From Rhynchopus sp. YZ270_cl-10 (Eukaryota; Euglenozoa; Diplonemea; Diplonemida; Diplonemidae): 64,000 bases of DNA. The notes beneath the pieces were generated by a model that saw only the letters and a list, made by a program, of their open reading frames with translations, was not told the DNA's origin and made no database searches. The translations under genes were made by a program, and so were the position numbers. Positions 41,643-51,319 of the stretch are shown piece after piece (within the stretch, counting starts at the first letter, position 1; the number at the start of each line of letters is the position of its first letter). The DNA lies in the NCBI GenBank assembly GCA_964035575.1, contig OZ037878.1:1178001-1242000 (forward strand). Reading direction: 5' to 3'.

Positions 41643-42277
41643 GTTACAAGGAAGGTCGTGAAGAGGGGAGATGGGGAAATGCCATCTTCTGTGGTGTACT
41701 GTTTTCCGATTATTATTTTTTTCAAGAAGGCTCCGCGATTTCCCCACTGCATAGAGGAAAGAGAGTGGTGTCTGTTGCACCCTTCAAGCGATATTGAGTG
41801 AAAGAAGCCGATAGTTCAAGGGAAAAAAGAAAAAGTGTTGCAGTGTGACACTAATCAGAGGCTTACTAGATCTTGCTCAATTTTTTTATGTCTCTTTTGG
41901 TTTTTGAGGAAACCATTCCAAGTCAAAGTCAACATTTCCTCTCTCCTCCACCCCCACCCCTTTTTATTAAACAAAACTCCATCTTTCGATTGAAAATATT
42001 CAATTTTTGACCCCTCCAACTCCAAGGAGTGTTTCAGATTCCGTCGTGCTCACAAACCTCTGCTTTTCAAATATCCCCCACTTCTCCTCAAGCGCACCTA
42101 CCTCTCAACTTATAAAGTACAAAGAAATCCAATACAAAACAAACAGAGTAGCAAAAAACAAAAAACACTAGTGGAGTTCATCCTCGGGTGTCTACACTAA
42201 TACAAACCAAGTTTTTAAAAAACAAAAAAAACAAAACAAACTTTCAATCCCTCCTCCCTCAGGGTAGAGTAACGAGT
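41643..42277. other. Spacer with hairpin repeat A
   Basis: Pyrimidine- and A-rich; repeat A lies at 42169-42220. The last 35 bp read CAATCCCTCCTCCCTCAG|GG, a strong acceptor-like site about 18 bp before the next ATG. Confidence 0.5.
42169..42220 (+). repeat. Hairpin repeat A
   Basis: TAGTGGAGTTCATCCTCGGG, TGTCTACACTAATACAAACC and AAGTTTTT, then an A-rich tail. One extra A compared with other copies. Confidence 0.85.
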
Positions 42278-42649
42278 ATGAGCGTCAAGAGAAGTGCCAA
42301 GGAACTGTTGTCGAAACGGGGGTTCAATGCCTACAAGATGCAGAAAATGCATGAGGTGCGGCGTAAATTAGAGAAAGACTACCCGAATTCGTACGAGCTT
42401 GACTTGGTGGTGGATGAGGAAATCCGCGTTCGTTTCATGAGAGAACAACATCAGTATCTTCGCAAACGCGCGCGCAGTGCTTCTGCCCTGAAAGACATAA
42501 AAACTAATCCCGTGAACACTGACCACATCACCAGCGGGATCGAACTGCTCGACGACTTCTCCCCCGAGTCCATAGAAGGCTTGAAATCGCTCCTAAATGG
42601 CAAACCAGAAATAAAGCCGCGAACCCAAAGCCCAAACAAAAAAAAGTGA
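42278..42649 (+). CDS. Small hypothetical basic protein
   Basis: 123 residues, MSVKRSAKELLSKRGFNAYK at the start. This ATG was preferred over the upstream in-frame frame because the CTCCCTCAG acceptor-like site lies between them and the upstream codons are repeat A sequence. It is helical and basic in the first half (MHEVRRKLEKDYPNSYE), acidic in the middle (DLVVDEEIRVRFMREQ) and lysine-rich at the end. No family was recognised. Confidence 0.7.
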   Translation: MSVKRSAKELLSKRGFNAYKMQKMHEVRRKLEKDYPNSYELDLVVDEEIRVRFMREQHQYLRKRARSASALKDIKTNPVNTDHITSGIELLDDFSPESIEGLKSLLNGKPEIKPRTQSPNKKK

Positions 42650-44364
42650 TTCGAAAAAAAAAAAAAAAACCCGCTGGAAAAGGTGGGGGGAAGAGAGCGA
42701 CGTTTCTGATATGGGCGTAGCTCAGTTTGATGAACGGAGGGAAGAGCAGTGGCAATGCTGTGCATGATTATACCATTAGAGTATGTGGTCCTCACACCTG
42801 GTGAATGCATATAAAATTATGAGGAGAGGGAGTCAGGGGGGGAAGGGGGGGGGAACCAGTGCGTCTGCCGATGTACGGTGAGGGTATTAGATCTTTTCAA
42901 CTCTCGCTGTGCCAACGTGTTTTCTTTACGTTTTGTTGGGTGTGGGAACGTATCGTATAATGACCAACAGTTGTTACAGAGCGTTACAGTTGTTGCTGTA
43001 ACGCGAAAAAAAAAGACATGCTCAGTTCTGCTAAAAAAAAAATGGGACAGAATGGCTTCGGGTCCACCCCCCGTGTTCTGGTCACGCAGCCAAAGTACAC
43101 TTGTCACGAGAGAGGCTTGTACTATTTTTTTTATGCTTGCATGCGCTGTATCAACTTCGCCGGATCAACGAAAAAACTTTCTCTTTTTTTTTCCCCCTTT
43201 GTTTTCGTTTCTTGTGAATAAAAAAGGAAGAGTTTTAAACGATTTTTAAAGAGTTTTTGTTGCATTTTCAGGGTGTCATGCAGGATTCCCTTCCTACGAG
43301 GTTTTTGGGGACTCACCGTGTATGGCTGCCTGGCACATACCCCTTGTGTTTTATAACCTGTACAGTAGGGGGGAAAATGTGACTCGGCTGGGCTGTGCTG
43401 CTGGCATCTTCCTTAGCGTTCCCTTTAGACTTTGTGAAGCTTTGGTAGTAATCAAAACAAAAGAAAAACAGCGTTCAGTTGCGTTATAGATGTGAGGACG
43501 TAGTTATCTTATCGAGAAAGACGTGTACAAAGATACAGTGAAAGATATACTCATAGGCTTGGGGCGAACTGCTAAAGTTCAAAAGCAACCAACGGTGTTT
43601 CCGAAGAAATTCAGGTGGAAAAAGAAAAAAAAAATTCTCAAAACCAGCCAGCATTTCCCCCCCTTCTTTTTTCAAACAAACAAAACAAAACAAAAGGCCG
43701 AAAAAAAGGCAAACATATTATTAAATAATTAGAAATGTCGCCATGAAATACCCCTTCACCACTTCCCCCTTTTTTTTATTTTTTTACCCCCCCCGCCATT
43801 TGGTTTTCGCCGTATGACTTCTATTTCTCAAACATCATTGCAGCAGGTCTCCACAACCCAAATCACCATTACCCCCCGCAAGGGGAAGCCCTGACAGGCG
43901 AATGCCGAAAGTACACCCACCAAAAGATGCGAGAGGCACACTTGGTGTAGGGTTTTGGTTACTATTCTCATTGTAAAGAGCCTCAGGGAGGTGTCCTGGC
44001 TGCGGGGTGGTGTCTGTCCTTCCCTCTTGCCTAGACGAGTACTAAGGTGTAGTGTTGCCGTACTTTGTAGTCCTCCGTATTGTGTGACCACCTTCGTTTC
44101 GGAGAGTTAGCCACCTAACATCTTGCTTTTTCCAACACCACCACCCCACAGATAACCCCCCCATATTTTTTTTTTCTCCGGGGGTTCGATAATCCTGCGT
44201 CCCAGCGTTTTTTTTTCTTTTGTGTGATTCCCCCCTCCACGTGCCAGAGTAGCAAAAACAAAAAACAAAAACGACAAAGTTGAAACAAACTTCTTCAATC
44301 CCCCCCACGTGGACATAACACATCCCACATCCCGCGCTAATTGGCTTCCCTTCTTTGCCCCCCT
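42650..44364. other. Spacer, no supported gene
   Basis: At 43048-43125 is a segment with GGTCCACCCCCCGTG, AAGTACACTTGTCACGAGAG and AGGCTTGTAC, a diverged module C. At 44178-44205 lies GGGGGTTCGATAATCCTGCG, a partial second module. A tRNA-like start GGGCGTAGCTCAGTTTG at 42713 has no matching acceptor arm. The rest is homopolymer-rich. Confidence 0.5.
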
Positions 44365-45021
44365 ATGGGATGTGGGAGTACAAAGGAAGAGTTGTGCACA
44401 TTATCTTCTATTCAAGGGGAGAGCCCTGAGGGTGGTGGTGGCATGCAGGTGAAGGTGGAGGTGCGGGAGGGGATAGGATGGGTTGTGGGGGAGGTGGTCA
44501 AGGTGCGGAAGGAGGTGGTTTATGTACGGATACACGAGGGGGATGCGGTACGGATAAAGAAGTACCCGGCGCATGCCGTGGAGAGAGTGCCTCTGGTAGT
44601 GTCAAACGCACCCCCTCCCAACCTGCGAAGTTCAATGAAACGCCGCTCCTCAGCCTCATGCTCAGCGCACACTGTGTGCGGGCGGTCTACCAAGCATCTC
44701 TCCTTCTCGATGGGGCACTCCAGCCGCGTATCGCACGTCACAGCGTCGTCAGAAGAGGAGATGGACGCAGACACAACCTCCTACGGCTACAACATCACAG
44801 AGGACCCCTGCCTAGTCAGTGAAAACACAACAGAGCACACGGCGCAGTCCTCCTTCGGCTTGTCGCTGATCTCTGCCCGCACCGGGAGTGTGGACGAAAC
44901 CTTACGCAGCGCCTCCGTCTCCTCGGCATCTGCCTCGGCATCTGCCTCGGTGTCCCACCCAAAAGTGGTATTTCCGCTACCTCTGCACCCTCCACGCAGG
45001 TTGCTTTCGGTAGAACGATAA
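44365..45021 (+). CDS. Probable N-myristoylated and palmitoylated small-barrel protein
   Basis: 218 residues. The start MGCGSTKEEL at 44365 is the first ATG; the frame is open 8 codons further up but only with a TTG. MGCGSTKEE is a classic dual acylation signal (Gly2 myristoylation, Cys3 palmitoylation), suggesting anchoring to plasma or flagellar membrane. Residues about 26-75 (VKVEVREGIGWVVGEVVKVR, KEVVYVRIHEGDAVRIKKYP) have alternating strands like an SH3- or Tudor-type barrel. The C-terminal 120 residues are Ser-rich, with an SVSSASASASASVS run, and are probably disordered. The family is not recognised. Confidence 0.78.
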   Translation: MGCGSTKEELCTLSSIQGESPEGGGGMQVKVEVREGIGWVVGEVVKVRKEVVYVRIHEGDAVRIKKYPAHAVERVPLVVSNAPPPNLRSSMKRRSSASCSAHTVCGRSTKHLSFSMGHSSRVSHVTASSEEEMDADTTSYGYNITEDPCLVSENTTEHTAQSSFGLSLISARTGSVDETLRSASVSSASASASASVSHPKVVFPLPLHPPRRLLSVER

Positions 45022-45547
45022 TGTGATGTACAGTGGAGGGAGCTGGAGCCAGAGCTGGAGATAGAGATTTGAGCTCCCTGTGAGAGGAGTTCCTGTATCC
45101 TCGCAAACTCTTCAGCGGAAGGTGTTCCGCTCCCGTTTGCGCTTGGTATGGGGTTCCTCTGCACCTTTTGTTGTTGGCCGCCGGTACTTATGATTTAATC
45201 CGGGGCAGTCAGTCAGTCGGAGGTGCATCAATAAGTACCATTTTTTTATCCACACGACCGTGTTGCGGAGAGTGTCTTGATCGCGTGTGCAATGACGCCC
45301 TTTTTTTCTGAAGATGATAACCAACTCTTTTAATTTCAACAACTCTCTTAAGCCCTTTATTGTTGTGCATTGATATCTTTTTTAGGATGAATGCAAACGA
45401 CAGACGAAAAAAGCATTGGGAAAGAGGAAATATAATTGATGGAAAAAGTGTGCCTGCGTGCGTTCAGGGATTTTTTTTTTTTTCATTTTATTGAATGCAT
45501 ATCAGAAGTTTTCGCCAAGGCGCGAGAGGGATTTTTGAGTTTTTTAC
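45022..45547. other. Spacer before the satellite block
   Basis: Contains TTGTTGGCCGCCGGTACTTA at about 45169 with GTCAGTCGGAGGTGCAT, the same module as at 39079. No gene is supported. Confidence 0.5.
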
Positions 45548-45834
45548 ACTGTACTGTACTGTACTGTACTGTACTGTACTGTACTGTACTGTACTGTACT
45601 GTACTGTACTGTACTGTACTGTACTGTACTGTACTGTACTGTACTGTACTGTACTGTACTGTACTGTACTGTACTGTACTGTACTGTACTGTACTGTACT
45701 GTACTGTACTGTACTGTACTGTACTGTACTGTACTGTACTGTACTGTACTGTACTGTACTGTACTGTACTGTACTGTACTGTACTGTACTGTACTGTACT
45801 GTACTGTACTGTACTGTACTGTACTGTACTGTAC
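45548..45834. repeat. 5-bp satellite (GTACT)n, about 57 units
   Basis: Perfect tandem GTACT units. A short allele of the same locus type, ten units, is at 58076-58125. Because the unit contains no stop trinucleotide on either strand, all six frames are open, which explains the long meaningless ORFs. Confidence 0.99.
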
Positions 45835-45846
45835 CTCCCAATCCCC

Positions 45847-46253
45847 TGTGTATACTGTGTATACTGTGTATACTGTGTATACTGTGTATACTGTGTATAC
45901 TGTGTATACTGTGTATACTGTGTATACTGTGTATACTGTGTATACTGTGTATACTGTGTATACTGTGTATACTGTGTATACTGTGTATACTGTGTATACT
46001 GTGTATACTGTGTATACTGTGTATACTGTGTATACTGTGTATACTGTGTATACTGTGTATACTGTGTATACTGTGTATACTGTGTATACTGTGTATACTG
46101 TGTATACTGTGTATACTGTGTATACTGTGTATACTGTGTATACTGTGTATACTGTGTATACTGTGTATACTGTGTATACTGTGTATACTGTGTATACTGT
46201 GTATACTGTGTATACTGTGTATACTGTGTATACTGTGTATACTGTGTATACTG
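45847..46253. repeat. 9-bp satellite (TGTGTATAC)n, about 45 units
   Basis: Perfect tandem array that follows the GTACT array after a 12-bp linker (CTCCCAATCCCC). The same linker joins the two short arrays at 58125-58155. Flank on the right: AAAAATTGACCAAAAACGAG, shared with 58158. Confidence 0.99.
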
Positions 46254-47477
46254 CAAAAATTGACCAAAAACGAGAACTTGTCCATTTCGTCAAATTGACC
46301 CCACCACTGGCCGGACGGATTCCGGAATGCAAATGCCTGCCCGTTTGTGGGCAACAATGACCCAAAAACCCGCGCACAAGGTTGCGTCGTGTATACCGTG
46401 TATACATACACGTGATTTCTCCATTTGATAACCAAGGGCCGGGGGCCGGGGGCCGGGCCGTTTTTACCCCCCTCGTTACAGGTACCCCTGGTCCTCACCC
46501 ACCTGGACCTGACAACCGTGTACCCCTAAATAAGAACTCTCAACCCCCAATGAGTTACTTTTCAAAGGAAGGTCGTTGGGTGCATTTCATATGTGCAGAA
46601 GCCAAGAAATGCAAAATCAGACTTTTATATAGGGGGTCAGAACTGAGGGCAATCCTCAGTTCAGGCACTCCGCTAGGTACTAAAGTTCTGTTGATTGTCA
46701 ACAGAACTTTTTGAAAATGGGGAAAAAAAGAAAAAAAAAAAAAGTTCTGCTAAGTGGTTCAGACCCGTTCTACCTGTCAAAAAAGCTCAGGAGAAGAAGA
46801 TATGGAGAGGTGAGTGCTCAAACGTCCCAAAAAAGTCAAAATCGGGCGTTGGTAAAAAAAAAAGTTGCGTACCGTGCGCCTGCGGCGCAAGCATGTACCC
46901 CACCAACGTGGACCATCAACAGAATATTTTCAAAATCGGAAATCCTAGCGGAGAGCCTGCCTCAGTTATTGGAAAAAAAAAAAAAATTCCCCTTTTCGGA
47001 CCTAAAAAAAAAAAATTTTTTTTTTGGCGTTTTACTGGCTTAGAACACGACTCGTGACCAGCGGTGAAAATCTTGGGCAGTAAGCCCGGGAAAACCCGGG
47101 CTTAATTAATTTTGCGCAGAGCAAGCCCGGCTTCAGCCTGGGTTTTCCCCGGGTTTTAACTTTTCTGGGGTGGCCACACCCCCGTCACAGCCAGAACGCG
47201 ACTCAATTGGTCAAACGCCGAAGGAAAAGGAAGCATGCAACATGGCGAAATTATTAAAAAGTAGCGTACCGTGCGCCTGCGGCGCAAGATTGCAACCCAC
47301 CCTTCCCTGACATAGTTTGGCTGTAAAAATGTGCGATTATATGCGCAATTTTTTGAAATGTTGCGTACCGTGGCTTCGCTAGGAACCTTTGGGTGCCATG
47401 ACCGCCCTTTCTTTGTTATAAATGTACTGGCTACTTACAATTCGTGCACCAGGCGCACAACAGGAAAAAAACACAAA
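46254..47477. other. Repeat mosaic with palindromes
   Basis: The right flank of the satellite (46254-46345) is shared with 58156-58250. A perfect hairpin AAAGTTCTGTTGA...TCAACAGAACTTT lies at 46682-46711. GCGCCTGCGGCGC palindromes sit at 46876-46888 and 47273-47285. The stretch 47264-47375 is an uninterrupted copy of the locus that at 61204-62525 is split by a TGGGGTG element. Confidence 0.7.
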
Positions 47478-47810
47478 ATGCCAAAGAAATACGTACCGAA
47501 GAAACCACAGCCCGGGCAAATGTCCCTCACCAGTATGGGGGTGACAACCCGAACGACTGCCCGCACTCGCAAGGTGAGGGAAGCTCTGCCTAGTCATCCC
47601 GCATACCACACGGAGTATGACAAGTGGAAAACAGAGTCTCTGGATCAGTTGGACGAGAAGTTCCGCTGTGAAGGACAAGGTACTGATATTGTTAACAACA
47701 TCAAAGACTTCCTCATGTTGCAGGGGAAGTCAAGGGGTTCAAGGCACACCACAACTGGCCCCAGCCGAAAAAACAACTTTGATTTTGGGTGGGTGGGTGA
47801 GAAAAAATGA
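47478..47810 (+). CDS. Small lysine-rich ORF in the repeat region
   Basis: 110 residues from MPKKYVPKKPQPGQMSLTSM. The codon pattern and composition (KVREALPSHPAYHTEYDKWK, LDQLDEKFRCEGQGTDIVNN) look more protein-like than the neighbouring frames, and the start follows an A-rich leader. It lies 70 bp after a GTTGCGTACCGTGGCTTCGC repeat, so it may belong to a mobile element or be the first exon of an unknown gene. No family was recognised. Confidence 0.4.
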   Translation: MPKKYVPKKPQPGQMSLTSMGVTTRTTARTRKVREALPSHPAYHTEYDKWKTESLDQLDEKFRCEGQGTDIVNNIKDFLMLQGKSRGSRHTTTGPSRKNNFDFGWVGEKK

Positions 47811-48308
47811 ATCCTCAGTTTTTGCCCCTGTTTGTTCAGGAAAAATTTCCTATATAAAACCCTGTGCAAAATATATTAAAAAAAAAAACTAAATAATGTA
47901 TTTTGGCTCCATGCAACACCATCGGCAGGCTTTACAGCGATTGTCAATGTCACAATAGCAACAAAAAGACACGACCATGGGTAATGAGCAAAATTTGGCA
48001 TCAAGTTTAGAAGATAAACCAGGTTTAGATGCATCTGTTTACGTTATTCCCCTTTTTTTTTTACGCGTTTGTAGAGGCCCTTCTGAAGCCCTTTCAAACC
48101 TATTTTTTCATTATTATTTCTTTCAGTCTCTGTATCTTGACCGGTATCACCTTCAGAAACTTTTTCACAAAATGGTTAAAAACCCCATTTCTAATTTCTA
48201 AAGAAAGGGTGCATGTGTTGGCCCTCTCAAAATGCTTTCAATTATGTGAACTGAAAGTATATGAATCTAATAATTTCTAAAATAACGATGATCTGCATCT
48301 AGACCTTT

Positions 48309-48499
48309 TGGTGCTTCCAGGAGGGTATGCATTTCACAAATTTTCACAAAATGTGACAAGTTTTCACAAGTTTTCACAAGTTTTCACAACACGGAAACCG
48401 CTATAAAATTGTGAAGGCTGGTGAAAAGTGGTGAAAAATTGTGAAAAGTTGTGAATTGAATTGAAAAATTGTGAAATGCACACCCCCCGGGAAGCACCA
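48309..48499. mobile_element. Miniature inverted-repeat element with TTTTCACAAG arrays
   Basis: 191 bp bounded by TGGTGCTTCCAGGAGGGT on the left and its imperfect inverse ACCCCCCGGGAAGCACCA on the right. The inner arms carry five TTTTCACAA units on the left and AAAATTGTGAA or GTGGTGAAAA units on the right, so almost the whole element folds back. It has no coding capacity. Confidence 0.8.
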
Positions 48500-49014
48500 T
48501 CCTTTGAAAATCCATTAGCTTCGGGCGACTTTGTATACAGAACCCGGCCTCAGACATTCTACAAAAAAAAAAAAAAAAAACAGTGACATTTTGTGGTGTA
48601 CTTCGGAAGGTTTGCGCCACACCATCTTAGAGATTAATATTAGATTTGTTACACAGCCACGCGATCCGCGTATTTTTCTTTCTTTCTTGCGCCAGTTCCT
48701 GCATTCGTGTGATGTTTGCACTGTCAACTTCACTTTTTTCCCCGAAAGACTATTTTTTGGGGGAGCGGAAAAAATAACGTGCGAGCCATTCGTAGATGAA
48801 CTGCATTGCTGTTTTTGTGCGTGTTGAAGAGCGGAGCATTTGTCCAGTTGTTGTGTTTTCCTTTTCTTTATGAATTTGTTTTGTGTGTAGTGTCAATGAA
48901 GCCCCGCGTTCTAGGAGCGTATGGGTGCACGTCATCAGGGTGTTGGTATCTGTGTTTCAAGGTGGCAGTAAGCACAGAGAGGCTCAGGTTCATCTTATAA
49001 AGTTTTCTTTCTTT

Positions 49015-49064
49015 TGAAAACTTGGTTGTATTAGTGTAGCCACCCTAGAGTGTGCTCCACTATA
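49015..49064 (-). repeat. Hairpin repeat A, inverted copy
   Basis: Complement of TAGTGGAGCACACTCTAGGG...CAACCAAGTTTTC; the T-run on its left is the A tail in inverse orientation. This is the only copy found in minus orientation. Just before it (48973-49000) is AGCACAGAGAGGCTCAGGTT, a diverged spacer motif. Confidence 0.88.
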
Positions 49065-49679
49065 TTTTTTTTTTTCTATCTCGACCCGAGACGGACTCAA
49101 TGGGATTTTTTTTGGCGGACTCAGGCGGACCACAAAGTATAAAGTATGTTTTGCGGTTTTAAAAAAAAAATCGCGCGGCGACCAACTAGAGGGGAAAACA
49201 CACAAATGAGGGACGCAGAGGGGACGGGGTTATTTACAGCAGCAAAAAGGGGGTCATCTATTCTACTAGGCTGAATTCCTGGCGGCATCTCCTGCCAACT
49301 TCATTGCATTCAGAATGCTTCTGTTGGTGAGCATTGTTGCCGCATGGTCTCCAGCTTCCGACACTCACACATACTCCCCAAATCAAACCCCAGTCTCCTG
49401 TTTGCCGTCGCCCATTCTATCACGTACTCCTCCATGTCCGCGAGTGGCACGCCTCACTAATGGCCACAATCACGATATCTGACAGCATCGAGCCATTCAT
49501 ATGCTTCCACAGATACGCTTAGACACAGTATCAGAGGAAATCGAAATCTGAAGGTCTAAGTCACTCACAATGCCGCGCCGCTTTCGCAGGCTGTTTTGTC
49601 TCCCCACCCCCTGCAGCCATCTTAAGGCCCAGGACCCCCTCCTTTCCCCCTTTTTTTCCCGCCAAACCACAAAAAAAAA

Positions 49680-49726
49680 TAGTGGAGCACACTCTAGGGT
49701 GGCTACACTAATACAACCAAGTTTTC
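49680..49726 (+). repeat. Hairpin repeat A
   Basis: TAGTGGAGCACACTCTAGGG, TGGCTACACTAATACAACCA, AGTTTTC then a run of A. Identical to the copies at 49015 (inverted) and 63354. The element at 49741 starts 15 bp further on. Confidence 0.92.
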
Positions 49727-49740
49727 AAAAAAAAAAAGGC

Positions 49741-50379
49741 CTACACCATGGACTCGTAATGACATTACGCGCGTCATGACGAGGTAATTACGAGTGCCTT
49801 GACGAGGTAATTACGAGGGCACCCCCTCGTAATTACCACGTCACGACGTCGTCATGACGTGGGCACCCACGACAAGGCGATTTTTGACCAATAAAAAAAA
49901 AATTTTTTTTCAAAAATCGGGCGTGGTAGGTCATAAAGTGGCCCAAAAAATCCAAAGAAAACCTCAGATTGACCAAATGGTGAAAAAAAATGTCAAGTCA
50001 AATTTCAGCCAAAATACGGTCATTAGACCCCCACAGATGCTTAAAAGTGCCAAATTTTGCTTTTAATGGCCTCAAATCGTCGAAATTAGCCCTATATAGG
50101 GGCCAAAAAAAAAATTCGAGAGTCCCTTTCCCTGGGAGGCAATAGCCAGACAATGACCACGGGAGCACCCCTCGTAATTACGAGGGGTGCCCTCGTAATT
50201 ACGAGGGCACCCCTCGTCATGACGTCGTAATGCCGTCGTCGTAACGAGGGAAACCTCACGTCATGACGTCGTCATTACGAGGGGGTGCCCGCGTCGTGAC
50301 GACGTCATTGCGCGCGTAATTTCCCACGTAATTTCCCTCGTCCCTCGTCACGTAATGTCATTACGAGTCCATGGTGTAG
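49741..50379. mobile_element. TIR element with GTAATTACGAGG subterminal arrays
   Basis: 639 bp. The terminal inverted repeat is 29 bp and perfect: CTACACCATGGACTCGTAAT at 49741 and its inverse ending at 50379. Both ends carry many CTCGTAATTACGAGG, GTCATGACG and CACGACGTCG palindromes (49770-49870 and 50164-50345), and the middle is AT-rich with no coding frame. The next element begins 6 bp to the right. Confidence 0.88.
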
Positions 50380-50385
50380 CTATAG

Positions 50386-51319
50386 TGGGGTGTCCCGGGG
50401 GTACCGCACTAACACCCACTTTCACATACTTTCATCCCATTTCATCCCATTTCACCCCATTTCACCGCATTACACCCTATTACACCCCAATACACATGAA
50501 TTACAACGCCTTGGTGTTTTGGTCTTTACTAAAGAGACGTGCGGACGACACCAAAAAAATCGAAATTTTTCGCGATAGTTGCTCCAAAAATTTGCCGGAA
50601 CCGAAAATCGTGTAGTTTGGGGGTATTGAGGCCAGAAAAAAATTGTGTGAATGCGTGAAAATATTCCCGATATTCGGCCAAAACATCAGCTGTTTTGGTC
50701 ATTTTTACCTTGTACAGTACTGTGTACTGTGTACTGTGTACTGTGTACTGTGTACTGTGTACTGTGTACTGTGTACTGTGTACTGTGTACTGTGTACTGT
50801 GTACTGTGTACTGTGTACTGTGTACTGTGTACTGTGTACTGTGTACTGTGTACTGTGTACTGTGTACTGTGTACTGTGTACTGTGTACTGTGTACTGTGT
50901 ACTGTGTACTGTGTACTGTGTACTGTGTACTGTGTACTGTGTACTGTGTACTGTGTACTGTGTACTGTGTACTGTGTACTGTGTACTGTGTACTGTGTAC
51001 TGTGTACTGTGTACTGTGTACTGTGTACTGTGTACTGTGTACTGTGTCCTGTGTCCTGTGTCCTGTGTCCTGTGTCCTGTGTACTGTGTCCTGGTAGAAA
51101 CATGGGGAATCGGTTATGCAGCCACGTCGGTAAAAATTTAACACCCGTGGCATGCTTCCCAGTACGCATAAGTGCATAGAAAAATACGTGAAGCAACGTG
51201 TAATCTGTGGTGGTCAAAAGTGCAAAATTCCTTCGCCAAAGGTCAGCCAGGCAAAAAATTTTGTTCCACTCGCAAATTCACCCATTACACATGAATTACG
51301 CCGTGCCCGGGACACCCCA
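50386..51319. mobile_element. TGGGGTG-type TIR element, copy 1, carrying a 7-bp satellite
   Basis: 934 bp from TGGGGTGTCCCGGG to CCCGGGACACCCCA. The candidate target duplication is TATAG/CATAG (5 bp, one mismatch). Inside the left end are CCCATTTCACC and CCATTACACC units; next comes a conserved stretch (CATGAATTACAACGCCTTGG...CCGAAAATCGTGTAGTTTGG), the satellite 50717-51092, and a conserved right part (GAAACATGGGGAATCGGTTA). The copy at 61250-62451 has the same order. There is no transposase, so it is non-autonomous. Confidence 0.9.
50717..51092. repeat. 7-bp satellite (GTACTGT)n, about 53 units
   Basis: Homogeneous GTACTGT units up to about 51044, then a patch of about six GTCCTGT variants with one GTACTGT among them. 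The clustered variants at the right edge indicate local amplification of a mutated unit. Confidence 0.98.

Noticed and set aside
42713-42800. tRNA-like start GGGCGTAGCTCAGTTTG
   Set aside because: No anticodon arm, T-arm or matching 3' acceptor sequence follows within tRNA length.
45436-46498. Open frames of 250-340 codons over the satellites in all frames
   Set aside because: They exist only because the tandem units contain no stop codon on either strand; the same holds at 50.7-51.2, 54.5 and 61.6-62.1 kb.
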